60,073 bases of DNA, taken from contig JAGBSJ010000014.1 in assembly GCA_017631955.1 (NCBI GenBank), positions 1-60,073 of the forward strand, read 5' to 3'. Below the pieces are notes generated by a model, which worked only from the letters and a program-made list of their open reading frames with translations, was not told the origin of the DNA and did no database searches. A program made the translations under genes and the position numbers. Origin of the DNA: Clostridia bacterium. GTDB taxonomy: Bacteria > Bacillota > Clostridia > Oscillospirales > Acutalibacteraceae. Below, in pieces: positions 8,446 through 15,834 of this stretch; the first letter of the stretch is position 1; every line of letters begins with the position of its first letter.

Positions 8446-8942
8446 TATGCCATATATTTTTCAAGAATACCTGGGATATCGTCACCTGTGAGCTTACCGT
8501 AAACTTCGTCATTAACTGTAAGAACAGGAGCAAGTCCGCAAGCACCGATACAACGACAAGCTTCAAGTGAGAATTTGCCATCTGCAGTACATTCGTCAGG
8601 ACCGATACCAAGTTTTTCTGAAATTCTGTCAACAAGGTCTTGTGCACCTTTAACATAACAAGCTGTACCAAGACAAACTGAAATGTTATATTCACCCTTT
8701 GGTGAAAGTGAGAACTGTGCATAGAAGGTTGATACGCCATAAACTTTTTCAAGCGAAACATCCATACCCTCTGCAATCATTACCTGAACCTCATAAGGAA
8801 GATATCCGTAAATACCTTGTGCTTCTTGCATTACATGCATAAGCATACTTTTATCGTCCTTATTTGCTTCAATAACAGCCATAAGCTGTTCTTCTTGTTC
8901 CTTTGTTCCCTTAAATGGAATGGAACTGATTTTTTTGAGCAT
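8445..8942 (-). CDS. hydC: Hydrogenase NuoE-like [2Fe-2S] subunit (HydC/HndA)
   Basis: A 165-residue NuoE/24-kDa family subunit. An N-terminal helical domain is followed by a thioredoxin-like domain whose four cluster ligands are visible as CLGTAC and CRCIGAC. It relays electrons between the NuoF-like flavin subunit and the rest of the complex. It is the first gene of the operon, has a near-perfect AAAGGAGG ribosome binding site, and is preceded by two TATAAT boxes. Confidence 0.95.
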   Translation of the reverse strand: MLKKISSIPFKGTKEQEEQLMAVIEANKDDKSMLMHVMQEAQGIYGYLPYEVQVMIAEGMDVSLEKVYGVSTFYAQFSLSPKGEYNISVCLGTACYVKGAQDLVDRISEKLGIGPDECTADGKFSLEACRCIGACGLAPVLTVNDEVYGKLTGDDIPGILEKYMA

Positions 8943-9056
8943 TTTAGGTTTCCTCCTTTTAAAATAACGGTAAAAATTATACCACTCTTAATACTTTTTT
9001 ATGTGACGAAATCTGCCACAAACACACAATAATTCATTATAATCGTGTATGTTAAA

Positions 9057-9085
9057 ATTATAACAGACTTTCAAGAGAATGTCTA
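9057..9085 (-). promoter_or_regulatory. Promoter of the hydrogenase operon
   Basis: Minus strand TAGACA (9080-9085), a 17-base spacer and TATAAT (9057-9062), giving a leader of about 110 bases before hydC. A second TATAAT-like box at 8976-8981 lacks a clear -35. I see no good Rex dyad. Confidence 0.6.
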
Positions 9086-9159
9086 TTCATTTTTTTGTTT
9101 TTTCACATATTTAATTAGTATTATTATTTTTTATTATATATAGGGTCAAATTTTTGTGA

Positions 9160-10452
9160 TTATTGACAAACATCTAACAAAGTTTTCATTGTATCTGTGG
9201 CTTTATCAAGTGAAGTTATAGAAACAGATGACACTGACAAAACCACCTCACCGCACTCACCCGAATTAATTACTGAAATTCTATTTTTAAGAAGTCGTTT
9301 AACAACTTCTTCTGTCGATAATCCCAAATCAAAAACACAACGCACATAAAGCGGTGAATCCGACTTGATAATTCTTATTTTTTTACCGAATTTCTGTAAC
9401 AATAAATCACTAAGAATTCTCGATTTCTGCATATATAATTTTCGCGATTTTCTAATCTGAGAATTTAAGTGCCCATCACGAATATAACTACAAAGTGCTA
9501 TCTGGTCAACCTTCGAAACCGTTTGATTGTAAAGTTCACGTTTTCTCTTGTATTCACTTAAAAAGCTATCAGGCAAAATCATAAAACTTATTCGGATTGA
9601 TGGCAATAGAAGCTTTGAAAAAGTGCCAAGATAAACCACATTTTCACCACCATCAAGACCTTGTAAAGATGGAGTTGGGCGATTAAAATAACGAAATTCA
9701 CTACCATAGTCGTCTTCAATAATCAGTTTATTGTTTTTTCTCGCAAACTCTACAAGTGCAAATCTTTCTTGCACATTCATCGTATCTCCCGTTTTACTTG
9801 AATATGACGGTGAAACATAAAGAATACTGCTCTTTTCTTTTGATGAAACTTTATAACCATAGTCCTTAAAAATCGCCATACCCTGCTTATAATTTTCATC
9901 ATCGAAACACACAGATTTGCGATTTTTAATCAACGGACAAAGAATATTAAGAAGTGCTTGCACCCCTGCACCGATTATAATATTTTCTTCATTACAAACA
10001 CAGTTTCTGCTTTCTTGCACATATTTTGCAATTTCACTACGAAGTTCACTTTCGCCTTGTGGCTCACCATAAAAAAGTAATTTTTCAGTCTGTCGCAAAG
10101 CACTTTTTACGTAGCGACGCCATATATCCATATTAAAACTTTCACTATCAACACCTGATGATGAAAAGTCATAAATAATATCATTCTCTTGGTCTTTTTG
10201 TGGTTCTTTTACGGTTAGTGTTTTTGGGTTTCCGCCTCTTTTCGACACATAATAACCACTTTGACTTTTAGGCATTATGTAGCCGTCATCACAAAGACAC
10301 ATAAATGCAGATTCGACAGTAGTTTTGCTCACATTTCTCTCTTCTGCACAACGACGAATTGACGGTAATTTCATACCTTCTGTAAGTTTTCCATCCTCTA
10401 TTAAATTTTTATAATAATCATAAATCTGCATATATAATTTTCGATTTTTCAC
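9160..10452 (-). CDS. pdxR: MocR/PdxR-type GntR-aminotransferase regulator
   Basis: The 430-residue protein joins an N-terminal winged helix of the GntR family (about 1-70; KLPSIRRCAEERNVSKTTVESAF) to a fold-type I aminotransferase-like domain (about 100-430). The PLP-lysine region is LGTFSKLLLPSIRISF. MocR proteins sense PLP and often activate vitamin B6 genes. It starts with GTG, with AAGGGG about 10 bases upstream. It is divergent from a pyridoxal kinase gene, which favours a PdxR-like role. The symbol is assigned by context, not by homology search. Confidence 0.8.
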   Translation of the reverse strand: MKNRKLYMQIYDYYKNLIEDGKLTEGMKLPSIRRCAEERNVSKTTVESAFMCLCDDGYIMPKSQSGYYVSKRGGNPKTLTVKEPQKDQENDIIYDFSSSGVDSESFNMDIWRRYVKSALRQTEKLLFYGEPQGESELRSEIAKYVQESRNCVCNEENIIIGAGVQALLNILCPLIKNRKSVCFDDENYKQGMAIFKDYGYKVSSKEKSSILYVSPSYSSKTGDTMNVQERFALVEFARKNNKLIIEDDYGSEFRYFNRPTPSLQGLDGGENVVYLGTFSKLLLPSIRISFMILPDSFLSEYKRKRELYNQTVSKVDQIALCSYIRDGHLNSQIRKSRKLYMQKSRILSDLLLQKFGKKIRIIKSDSPLYVRCVFDLGLSTEEVVKRLLKNRISVINSGECGEVVLSVSSVSITSLDKATDTMKTLLDVCQ

Positions 10453-10470
10453 AGCAAACTGTCCCCTTAA

Positions 10471-10512
10471 AAATTCTAGAATTTGTATATTTTATTAAAG
10501 ACACTTTTGTAT
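10471..10512. promoter_or_regulatory. Candidate MocR operator between pdxR and the kinase gene
   Basis: The 98-base divergent region contains a perfect 14-base palindrome AAATTCTAGAATTT (10471-10484) and two direct repeats TTTGTAT (10482-10488 and 10506-10512), 24 bases apart start to start. Spaced direct repeats are typical of MocR operators. Assignment is inferred from position. Confidence 0.45.
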
Positions 10513-10551
10513 TATTATATACCCATAAAATCAATAAATCAAGGGGTGAAA

Positions 10552-11418
10552 ATGATGAAAAGAGTAGCAGTTATAAATGACCTTTCAGGATTCGGCAAAT
10601 GCTCACTTTCGGTAGCACTTCCAATCCTTTCTGCTATGGGTGTTGAGTGCAACCCCATACCTACTGCAATCCTTTCAAATCAGACAGGGTTTAACGATTT
10701 TTACTCTGTTGATTTTACCCCTCATTTAACCCCATATATTGATGTGTGGAAAAAACAAAATGTTCAGTTTGACGCTATTTCAACAGGGTATATTGGTAGT
10801 GAAAAACAAGTTGATATTATTCTTGATTTTATTAACCATTTTGGTAAAAATTCACTTGTTTTTGTTGACCCTGTTATGGCAGACGATGGAATTCTTTATG
10901 ACACTTATGACGAAGCACTTTGTGCAAAGGTAAAAATGCTTACGAAAAAAGCAAACATCATCACACCAAATCTTACGGAATTATGTATTCTTTGCGATGC
11001 AGATTACAACGAAATTAGTAAAGAAGAAAATTATGATAAAATCGAAGCTCTTGCACACTCGCTTTTAAGCGACACAACAAAAACTGTAATAGTTACCGGC
11101 ATAAAGCACAACGGCAAAATTAAAACTTTAACCATTGAAAATGAACGAATGCACACCACGAATCACAAACTTCTGAATGGTAGTTATTCAGGTACAGGCG
11201 ACATTTTTGCAAGTGTTGTATGTGGTGGCGTTACCAAAGGAATGGACGTTTCTGACGCTGTTTCTTTGGCTACAAATTTTATTTATTGCTCAATAATGGA
11301 TACTCCAACAACACTCGATTATGAGCCACAAGGAGTACATTTTCAAAAACATCTGGAGATGATTATCAATGACAAAAAAGGAATCACTGTTTATAAAAAC
11401 ATATACTGCCGTATTTAG
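10552..11418 (+). CDS. pdxY: Pyridoxal/pyridoxamine kinase, PdxY-like
   Basis: The 288-residue ribokinase-fold enzyme would phosphorylate pyridoxal or pyridoxamine to the 5'-phosphate in the cytoplasm. It starts MMKRVAVINDLSGFGKCS as in PdxY/PdxK. The middle has VDPVMADDG, then TPNLTEL, and the anion-hole/catalytic region near the end is NGSYSGTGDIFAS. ATG at 10552 was chosen because AAGGGGTG lies just upstream; a longer in-frame extension has no ribosome binding site. The last 50 bases overlap the ECF S-component gene. The TAG stop shows that amber is a normal terminator here. Confidence 0.88.
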   Translation: MMKRVAVINDLSGFGKCSLSVALPILSAMGVECNPIPTAILSNQTGFNDFYSVDFTPHLTPYIDVWKKQNVQFDAISTGYIGSEKQVDIILDFINHFGKNSLVFVDPVMADDGILYDTYDEALCAKVKMLTKKANIITPNLTELCILCDADYNEISKEENYDKIEALAHSLLSDTTKTVIVTGIKHNGKIKTLTIENERMHTTNHKLLNGSYSGTGDIFASVVCGGVTKGMDVSDAVSLATNFIYCSIMDTPTTLDYEPQGVHFQKHLEMIINDKKGITVYKNIYCRI

Positions 11419-11896
11419 CGCAATCATTCTATTTTCAACAATGCTTGTTAAGTTTTCAACAGGACTTGGCGAAGGGTACATTCATTTTGGTGATTGCTTT
11501 ATTTATCTTTCTGCTTGCATTTTGCCATTCCCCTATTGCCTTATTGCAGGTGCTCTTGGTGGTGCATTGGCAGATATTCTTGGTGGGTTTGCTATTTGGG
11601 CAATTCCTACGGCAATTATAAAAATGTTGATTGCTCTACCTTTTGCAATCACTTGCAAGAATAACAAATCACACAAAATATTAAACAAGAAAACCGCATT
11701 GATGCCTATAATTTCGGGTATTATCTCAATTCTCGGGTACTTTATTGCAGAATGTATTTTGTATTCGGTTGCATCGGCAACACTTTCTCTAATCGGCAAT
11801 ACTATACAAGCAGTTGCGAGCGGGTTTTTGTTTTTAATTATTGCAAAAGCAACTGATAAAATAAATCTTAAATCAAAAATCTCTAAAGGAGTTTAA
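11369..11896 (+). CDS. ECF transporter S-component, probably for a B6 vitamer
   Basis: A 175-residue integral membrane protein with about five to six hydrophobic segments, resembling ECF-type S-components of the riboflavin-like group (GYIHFGDCFIYLSA followed by GALGGALADILGG and an IPTAIIKML segment). S-components bind a vitamin and dock to a shared EcfAA'T energising module, which is not in this window. The 50-base overlap with the pyridoxal kinase and the MocR regulator next door point to pyridoxine/pyridoxal as substrate; this is inferred from context. GGAG lies about 10 bases before the ATG. Confidence 0.8.
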   Translation: MTKKESLFIKTYTAVFSAIILFSTMLVKFSTGLGEGYIHFGDCFIYLSACILPFPYCLIAGALGGALADILGGFAIWAIPTAIIKMLIALPFAITCKNNKSHKILNKKTALMPIISGIISILGYFIAECILYSVASATLSLIGNTIQAVASGFLFLIIAKATDKINLKSKISKGV

Positions 11897-11898
11897 AA

Positions 11899-12504
11899 AT
11901 GACTGATATTGTTTATACTTACGGAAATCAGGCGTACTTAAATATTACAAACGCTTGCCCCTGCAGATGCACTTTCTGTATTAGAAATAACGGAGATAGC
12001 GTTGGCGAAGCGACAACTTTATGGTTTGAGCATAGCCCTACAATCGATGAAATCAAAAGTGAAATTGACAAATTCGACTTTGAAAAATACAACAATTCAA
12101 TTATTATTTGTGGTTATGGCGAGCCGACTTGTGCACTTGACAACATGATTGAGGCATGCAAGCATTTGAAGAGCAAGGGAATCAACATTCGTCTCAACAC
12201 AAACGGCCTTTCTGATTTAATCAACAAGCGAGAAACCGCAAAAGAAATTTGTGAAGTAATCGACTCTGTTTCAATCAGTTTGAATGCACCCACAAAAGAA
12301 AAATACAACGAGGTTACAAAACCGTCATTCGGCGAAAAATCATTTGATGCGATGCTTAAATTTGCAAAAGAATGTAAAGAATACGGTATAAAAACAATTC
12401 TCACTGTTGTTGATGTAATCAGCAAAGAAGATATTGAAGATTGTAAAAAGCTTTGTGAAGAAATCCAGATACCATTAAGAGTAAGAGAATATACTGCAGA
12501 ATAG
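11899..12504 (+). CDS. Small radical SAM protein (TatD-associated-like)
   Basis: A 201-residue radical SAM protein. The 4Fe-4S motif is CPCRCTFC (CX3CX2C, near residue 20), followed by CGYGEPT as the SAM-binding GGE-like motif and an RLNTNGLSD strand. It has no auxiliary cluster domain. It resembles the short radical SAM proteins often annotated as TatD-associated. It is the third gene of the B6 operon and starts 2 bases after the S-component stop, with AAAGGAG. The substrate is unknown; a part in cofactor salvage is only suggested by neighbours. Confidence 0.75.
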   Translation: MTDIVYTYGNQAYLNITNACPCRCTFCIRNNGDSVGEATTLWFEHSPTIDEIKSEIDKFDFEKYNNSIIICGYGEPTCALDNMIEACKHLKSKGINIRLNTNGLSDLINKRETAKEICEVIDSVSISLNAPTKEKYNEVTKPSFGEKSFDAMLKFAKECKEYGIKTILTVVDVISKEDIEDCKKLCEEIQIPLRVREYTAE

Positions 12505-12538
12505 AAAAATCCCCAAGGAATGACCCTTGGGGATTTTT
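12505..12538. terminator. Strong bidirectional terminator
   Basis: A 14-bp perfect stem AAAAATCCCCAAGG / CCTTGGGGATTTTT with a 6-base loop. It closes the B6 operon (plus) and the small membrane gene ending at 12595 (minus). Confidence 0.88.
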
Positions 12539-12594
12539 CATAAGTGTGAAAGAAAGGAAATTAAAACATGACAAAAATCACGATATAATTCAAA

Positions 12595-12837
12595 TTATGC
12601 TACTGTTGTGTTTGTAACTTGAACAGTTTTTGCAGATGTGTGTAAGCGAAGATGTTCGCCACGAGCCACCGCCTTTTTATGATTATGAATTCTGATTGCA
12701 CGACGAATGTTACCTACTATAATTCTCTTGATTGCTTGTTCAAAAGCGATAACTTTATCTTCGTGCATAAAGCCATAAATTAAGAGACCTGCTACTGCTA
12801 ATTCTATAAAAGTTGTAATTGCAAATGTTGTTGACAT
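12595..12837 (-). CDS. Small single-span membrane protein under SOS-like control, unknown function
   Basis: I do not recognise the family. The 80-residue protein has one transmembrane helix (about 5-24) followed by a strongly basic amphipathic region (KRIIVGNIRRAIRIHNHKK), so the C-terminus is predicted to be inside the cell. The start at 12837 was chosen for its GGAGG 9 bases upstream; a longer in-frame extension would place operator sequence in the coding region. It has a near-consensus promoter with a LexA-box-like dyad just downstream of the -10. That arrangement resembles small SOS-induced membrane proteins that block division (YneA/SosA class). No sequence similarity is claimed. Confidence 0.6.
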   Translation of the reverse strand: MSTTFAITTFIELAVAGLLIYGFMHEDKVIAFEQAIKRIIVGNIRRAIRIHNHKKAVARGEHLRLHTSAKTVQVTNTTVA

Positions 12838-12880
12838 AAAATCTACCTCCGATATGTTCTGTTCGATACCGAACAAACTT

Positions 12881-12892
12881 GAACAAATGTTC
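12881..12892. promoter_or_regulatory. LexA/SOS-box-like operator
   Basis: GAACAAATGTTC fits the Gram-positive LexA pattern GAAC-N4-GTTC exactly and lies about +6 to +17 of the predicted transcript. A second copy matching 10 of 12 positions (ATACAAATGTTC, 12932-12943) abuts the -35 box. No lexA gene lies in the window. Confidence 0.6.
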
Positions 12893-12904
12893 TTTACAAG
12901 TCAT

Positions 12905-12932
12905 ATTATAGACTAATTTTTTCAAAAGTCAA
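12905..12932 (-). promoter_or_regulatory. Promoter of the small membrane gene
   Basis: Minus strand TTGACT (12927-12932), a 16-base spacer and TATAAT (12905-12910). The start point would fall near 12898, immediately before the dyad at 12881-12892. Confidence 0.75.
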
Positions 12933-13274
12933 TACAAATGTTCGTAAAATTTTATATTTTCAGTCCGTTTTTATGGACATGAATTTTAATATTTTTGCAC
13001 TATTTTCCTTTTGCGCCTACATATTAACACAATATATTGTGGTTGTCAATATTTTTTGCACAAAATGTGCGATTTTCTGTATTTTTTCACATAAAATATA
13101 TAAATTAAGAAAAAATTTATTTTTTGTTCGTTTGTTCGGATAAATGTTCATATAAAAACCGAACAAAAATGTAAAAAAATATTCAAATAAGTATTTATTA
13201 TTTTATAAAAATAGTGTAGAATATTAAAGATAATGGGAATTTATATATAATTGTATTACTTAAGAGGTAAAATT

Positions 13275-14546
13275 ATGTTTGTTGATATTGCAAAAATCAA
13301 AATTAAAGCCGGCGATGGCGGTAACGGTGCGGTTGCTTTTCATCGCGAAAAATATATAAATGCAGGTGGCCCTGACGGCGGTGACGGTGGTCGCGGTGGT
13401 AATATTGTTTTCAAGGTTGATGACAATCTTTCTACTCTTGCCGATTTCCGTTACAAGAGAAAATACAAAGCAGAAACAGGTGCTAACGGTAGCGGTGGTA
13501 AGCGTAGCGGTAAACGAGGTAAAGATTTAATTATCAAAGTACCTCGTGGCACTATTATTCGCGAAGTTGAGAGTGGTGCCATTATGGCAGATATGTCAAC
13601 TGACGACGAGTTTATCGGTGCCAAAGGTGGCCGTGGTGGTTGGGGCAACTCACACTTTGCAACATCTACACGTCAAACTCCTAAATTCGCTAAAAACGGT
13701 GCTCCCGGTGAAGAATGGGAAGTTTCACTTGAACTTAAACTTATTGCAGACGTTGGTCTTTTAGGATTCCCTAATGTTGGTAAATCTTCTTTCATTTCAG
13801 TTGTAAGTCAGGCAAAGCCACTTGTTGGTGATTATCATTTCACAACAATTATTCCTGTTCTGGGTGTTGTTTCGATGGGTCCTGAAAAGAGCTTTGTTAT
13901 GGCAGATATTCCGGGTCTTATTGAAGGTGCCGCTGAGGGTATTGGTTTAGGTCACGAGTTCCTTCGCCACGTTGAGCGTTGCAGAATGCTTGTTCACATT
14001 GTTGACGTTGCAGGTAGTGAAGGTAGAAATCCTATTGAAGATTTTGAAGCAATCAATGCAGAGTTAGAAAAATTCAATCCTGAGCTTTCAAAATGTCCAC
14101 AGATTGTTGTTGGTAATAAAATTGACCTTGCAGAAGACGAGCAATTAGAGGAATTCCGCAAGTATATTGAAGACAAGGGCTACGAATACTATGAAATGGT
14201 AGCACCTATTAAACATGGAACTCAGGAAGTAATTAATGCAGTTGCCCGCATGCTTGACACTCTTCCTCCTGTTAAACAGTATGAGCGTGAAGAAATTCCG
14301 ATGGAAGTTATTGCAAACAAATCTAACGACGGATTTACTATTACCGTTGAAGATGGTGTTTACATTGTTGAGGCAGAATGGATTTATAGAATTCTTTGCC
14401 AGACAGACCTTGACGACTATGAATCACTTCAGTATTTCCAGAGAGTTATTCAGGAACGCGGAGTAATTCAGGCACTTATTGATAAAGGAATTCAGGAGGG
14501 TGACACAGTCAGCATCTATGATTTAGAGTTTGACTATGTTCCATAA
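13275..14546 (+). CDS. obgE: Obg GTPase (CgtA), ribosome assembly
   Basis: A 423-residue Obg protein with three domains: the glycine-rich OBG fold (1-158; AGDGGNGAVAFHREKY, GGPDGGDGGRGG), a TRAFAC GTPase (G1 GFPNVGKSS, G3 DIPGLIEGA, G4 NKID), and a C-terminal OCT domain ending in EFDYVP. It binds GTP/ppGpp and acts in late 50S maturation and stress control. The start at 13275 (MFVDIAK) was chosen because AGAGGT precedes it; the few residues upstream have no support. Unlike many Firmicutes, rplU-rpmA are not directly upstream. mrnC follows after 3 bases. Confidence 0.95.
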   Translation: MFVDIAKIKIKAGDGGNGAVAFHREKYINAGGPDGGDGGRGGNIVFKVDDNLSTLADFRYKRKYKAETGANGSGGKRSGKRGKDLIIKVPRGTIIREVESGAIMADMSTDDEFIGAKGGRGGWGNSHFATSTRQTPKFAKNGAPGEEWEVSLELKLIADVGLLGFPNVGKSSFISVVSQAKPLVGDYHFTTIIPVLGVVSMGPEKSFVMADIPGLIEGAAEGIGLGHEFLRHVERCRMLVHIVDVAGSEGRNPIEDFEAINAELEKFNPELSKCPQIVVGNKIDLAEDEQLEEFRKYIEDKGYEYYEMVAPIKHGTQEVINAVARMLDTLPPVKQYEREEIPMEVIANKSNDGFTITVEDGVYIVEAEWIYRILCQTDLDDYESLQYFQRVIQERGVIQALIDKGIQEGDTVSIYDLEFDYVP

Positions 14547-14549
14547 ATT

Positions 14550-14966
14550 ATGAGATTATACGGTAAAAACATAAACGCAGATACAACTAGCCCCTTAACG
14601 CTTGCTTTCGTTGGCGACGCGGTATTTTCACTATACATTCGTGAAATGCTGGTAGTCGACGCAAACCGTCCCGTAGGCAAGTTACATACGCTTTCAGTTA
14701 AATGGGTTAAGGCAGAGGCACAAAGCAAGGGTATGAGAGCAATACTCCCTTTGCTTACAGAAAAAGAAACCGAAGTTTTCAAGCGTGGCAGAAATGCCCA
14801 CACCTCTCATACACCTAAAAACCAGAGCGGATGTGACTATCATTACGCAACGGGTTTTGAGGCGCTTGTTGGCTATTTATATCTTAAAGACGAACAAGAA
14901 CGTCTCGCATTTTTGCTTAATGAGGTCATCAAAGTAATCGGGACTGATGAGGGTGACAAAACTTAA
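14550..14966 (+). CDS. mrnC: Mini-ribonuclease III
   Basis: A 138-residue RNase III catalytic domain without a double-stranded-RNA-binding domain, which defines Mini-III. It helps mature the ends of 23S rRNA. Visible motifs are LAFVGDAVFSLYIRE (first acidic catalytic patch), RGRNAH and ATGFEALVGYLYL (second acidic patch). It lies 3 bases after obgE, and its end overlaps the next gene by 20 bases. Confidence 0.9.
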   Translation: MRLYGKNINADTTSPLTLAFVGDAVFSLYIREMLVVDANRPVGKLHTLSVKWVKAEAQSKGMRAILPLLTEKETEVFKRGRNAHTSHTPKNQSGCDYHYATGFEALVGYLYLKDEQERLAFLLNEVIKVIGTDEGDKT

Positions 14967-15813
14967 AGGCAACGCAAAGGAATTTTTAATTGATGCACTT
15001 GTATTCATAGCGGCAAGCACAGCATTTTCTGTTGGAATAAACTGTTTTCTTGCCCGCAACAATATTCTTAACGGTGGATTTACAGGAATTGCAACAATCC
15101 TTAACTACCTTTTCGAAATCCCTATAGGAACTGCAATTTTTATAATGAATGTTCCACTGCTTCTTATTGCATTCAAAAAACTTGGCATAAAATTTATATT
15201 CCGCACATTTCTTGTAATCGCAATTTCATCAATAATTATTGACATTGGTGCATTTTTGCCTGTTTACAGAAACGATTTACTTCTTTCTTCAATTTTTGGT
15301 GGACTGCTTTCAGGTATTTCTTTAGGCATTATATTTATGCGAAACGCCACAACGGGCGGGGTTGATATAATCGCAAAGCTTATTAAAATTAAGTACCCAC
15401 ACATATCACTTGGAAAATCAATTTTTATTCTTGATGCGGTTGTAATTATTGCAGGCGGATTTGTTTATGGGAATTTTGAGTCAATGCTTTATGCATCTGT
15501 CGCAATTTTTGTAAGTGCGCAAGTCCTTGACTATATTATTTATGGTATAAGTCGCGGTGCGATGATTATGATTATCAGCGACAAAAACGAAGAAATCCGC
15601 AATATGATTGTTCACGAACTTGACCGCGGTGTTACTGTGCTTAAAGGGCAGGGCGGTTATTCGGGACAAGACAAAAATGTACTTTTATGTGCTTGTTATG
15701 ATAATCAGGCACACAAACTAATCAAAAAAATAAAATCCACCGACGAAAATGCTTTTTTCATTGTTACACAGTCAAAGCAGATTCTCGGCAACGGATTCAG
15801 AAATAATATATAA
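14947..15813 (+). CDS. YitT-family membrane protein (DUF161/DUF2179)
   Basis: The 288-residue protein has about five transmembrane segments (residues 10-200) with the YitT pattern LNGGFTGIA and GGLLSGISLGIIF-NATTGGVDI. A C-terminal soluble DUF2179 domain (about 205-288) carries RGVTVLKGQGGYSG. The family is widespread in Firmicutes and its transport role is not established. The gene overlaps mrnC by 20 bases and is probably in the obgE-mrnC transcript. Confidence 0.85.
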   Translation: MRVTKLKGNAKEFLIDALVFIAASTAFSVGINCFLARNNILNGGFTGIATILNYLFEIPIGTAIFIMNVPLLLIAFKKLGIKFIFRTFLVIAISSIIIDIGAFLPVYRNDLLLSSIFGGLLSGISLGIIFMRNATTGGVDIIAKLIKIKYPHISLGKSIFILDAVVIIAGGFVYGNFESMLYASVAIFVSAQVLDYIIYGISRGAMIMIISDKNEEIRNMIVHELDRGVTVLKGQGGYSGQDKNVLLCACYDNQAHKLIKKIKSTDENAFFIVTQSKQILGNGFRNNI

Positions 15814-15834
15814 TTCATTTTATGAGGTTAATAT

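Larger units (their letters stand above)
12838..13274. promoter_or_regulatory. Long AT-rich divergent intergenic region with GTTC/GAAC half-sites
   Basis: These 437 bases hold no convincing gene. They carry the promoter and operators of the small membrane gene at the left end and, at 13131-13167, an inverted repeat TTTGTTCGG / CCGAACAAA with a 19-base centre upstream of obgE. The middle (about 12950-13110) is AT-rich with no clear structure. The CCGAACAAA element also occurs at 12869-12877, so the two ends share half-sites. Confidence 0.6.

Noticed and set aside
8943..9159. A Rex-type redox operator before the hydrogenase operon
   Set aside because: Partial matches to TTGTGAA/TTCACAA half-sites occur, but no proper dyad overlaps the promoter.
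12844..12877. GTTCG-N4-CGAAC dyad (12861-12874) as a second LexA box
   Set aside because: The half-sites are in the opposite order to GAAC-N4-GTTC, so it is not the standard box; kept only as part of the region's repeated half-sites.
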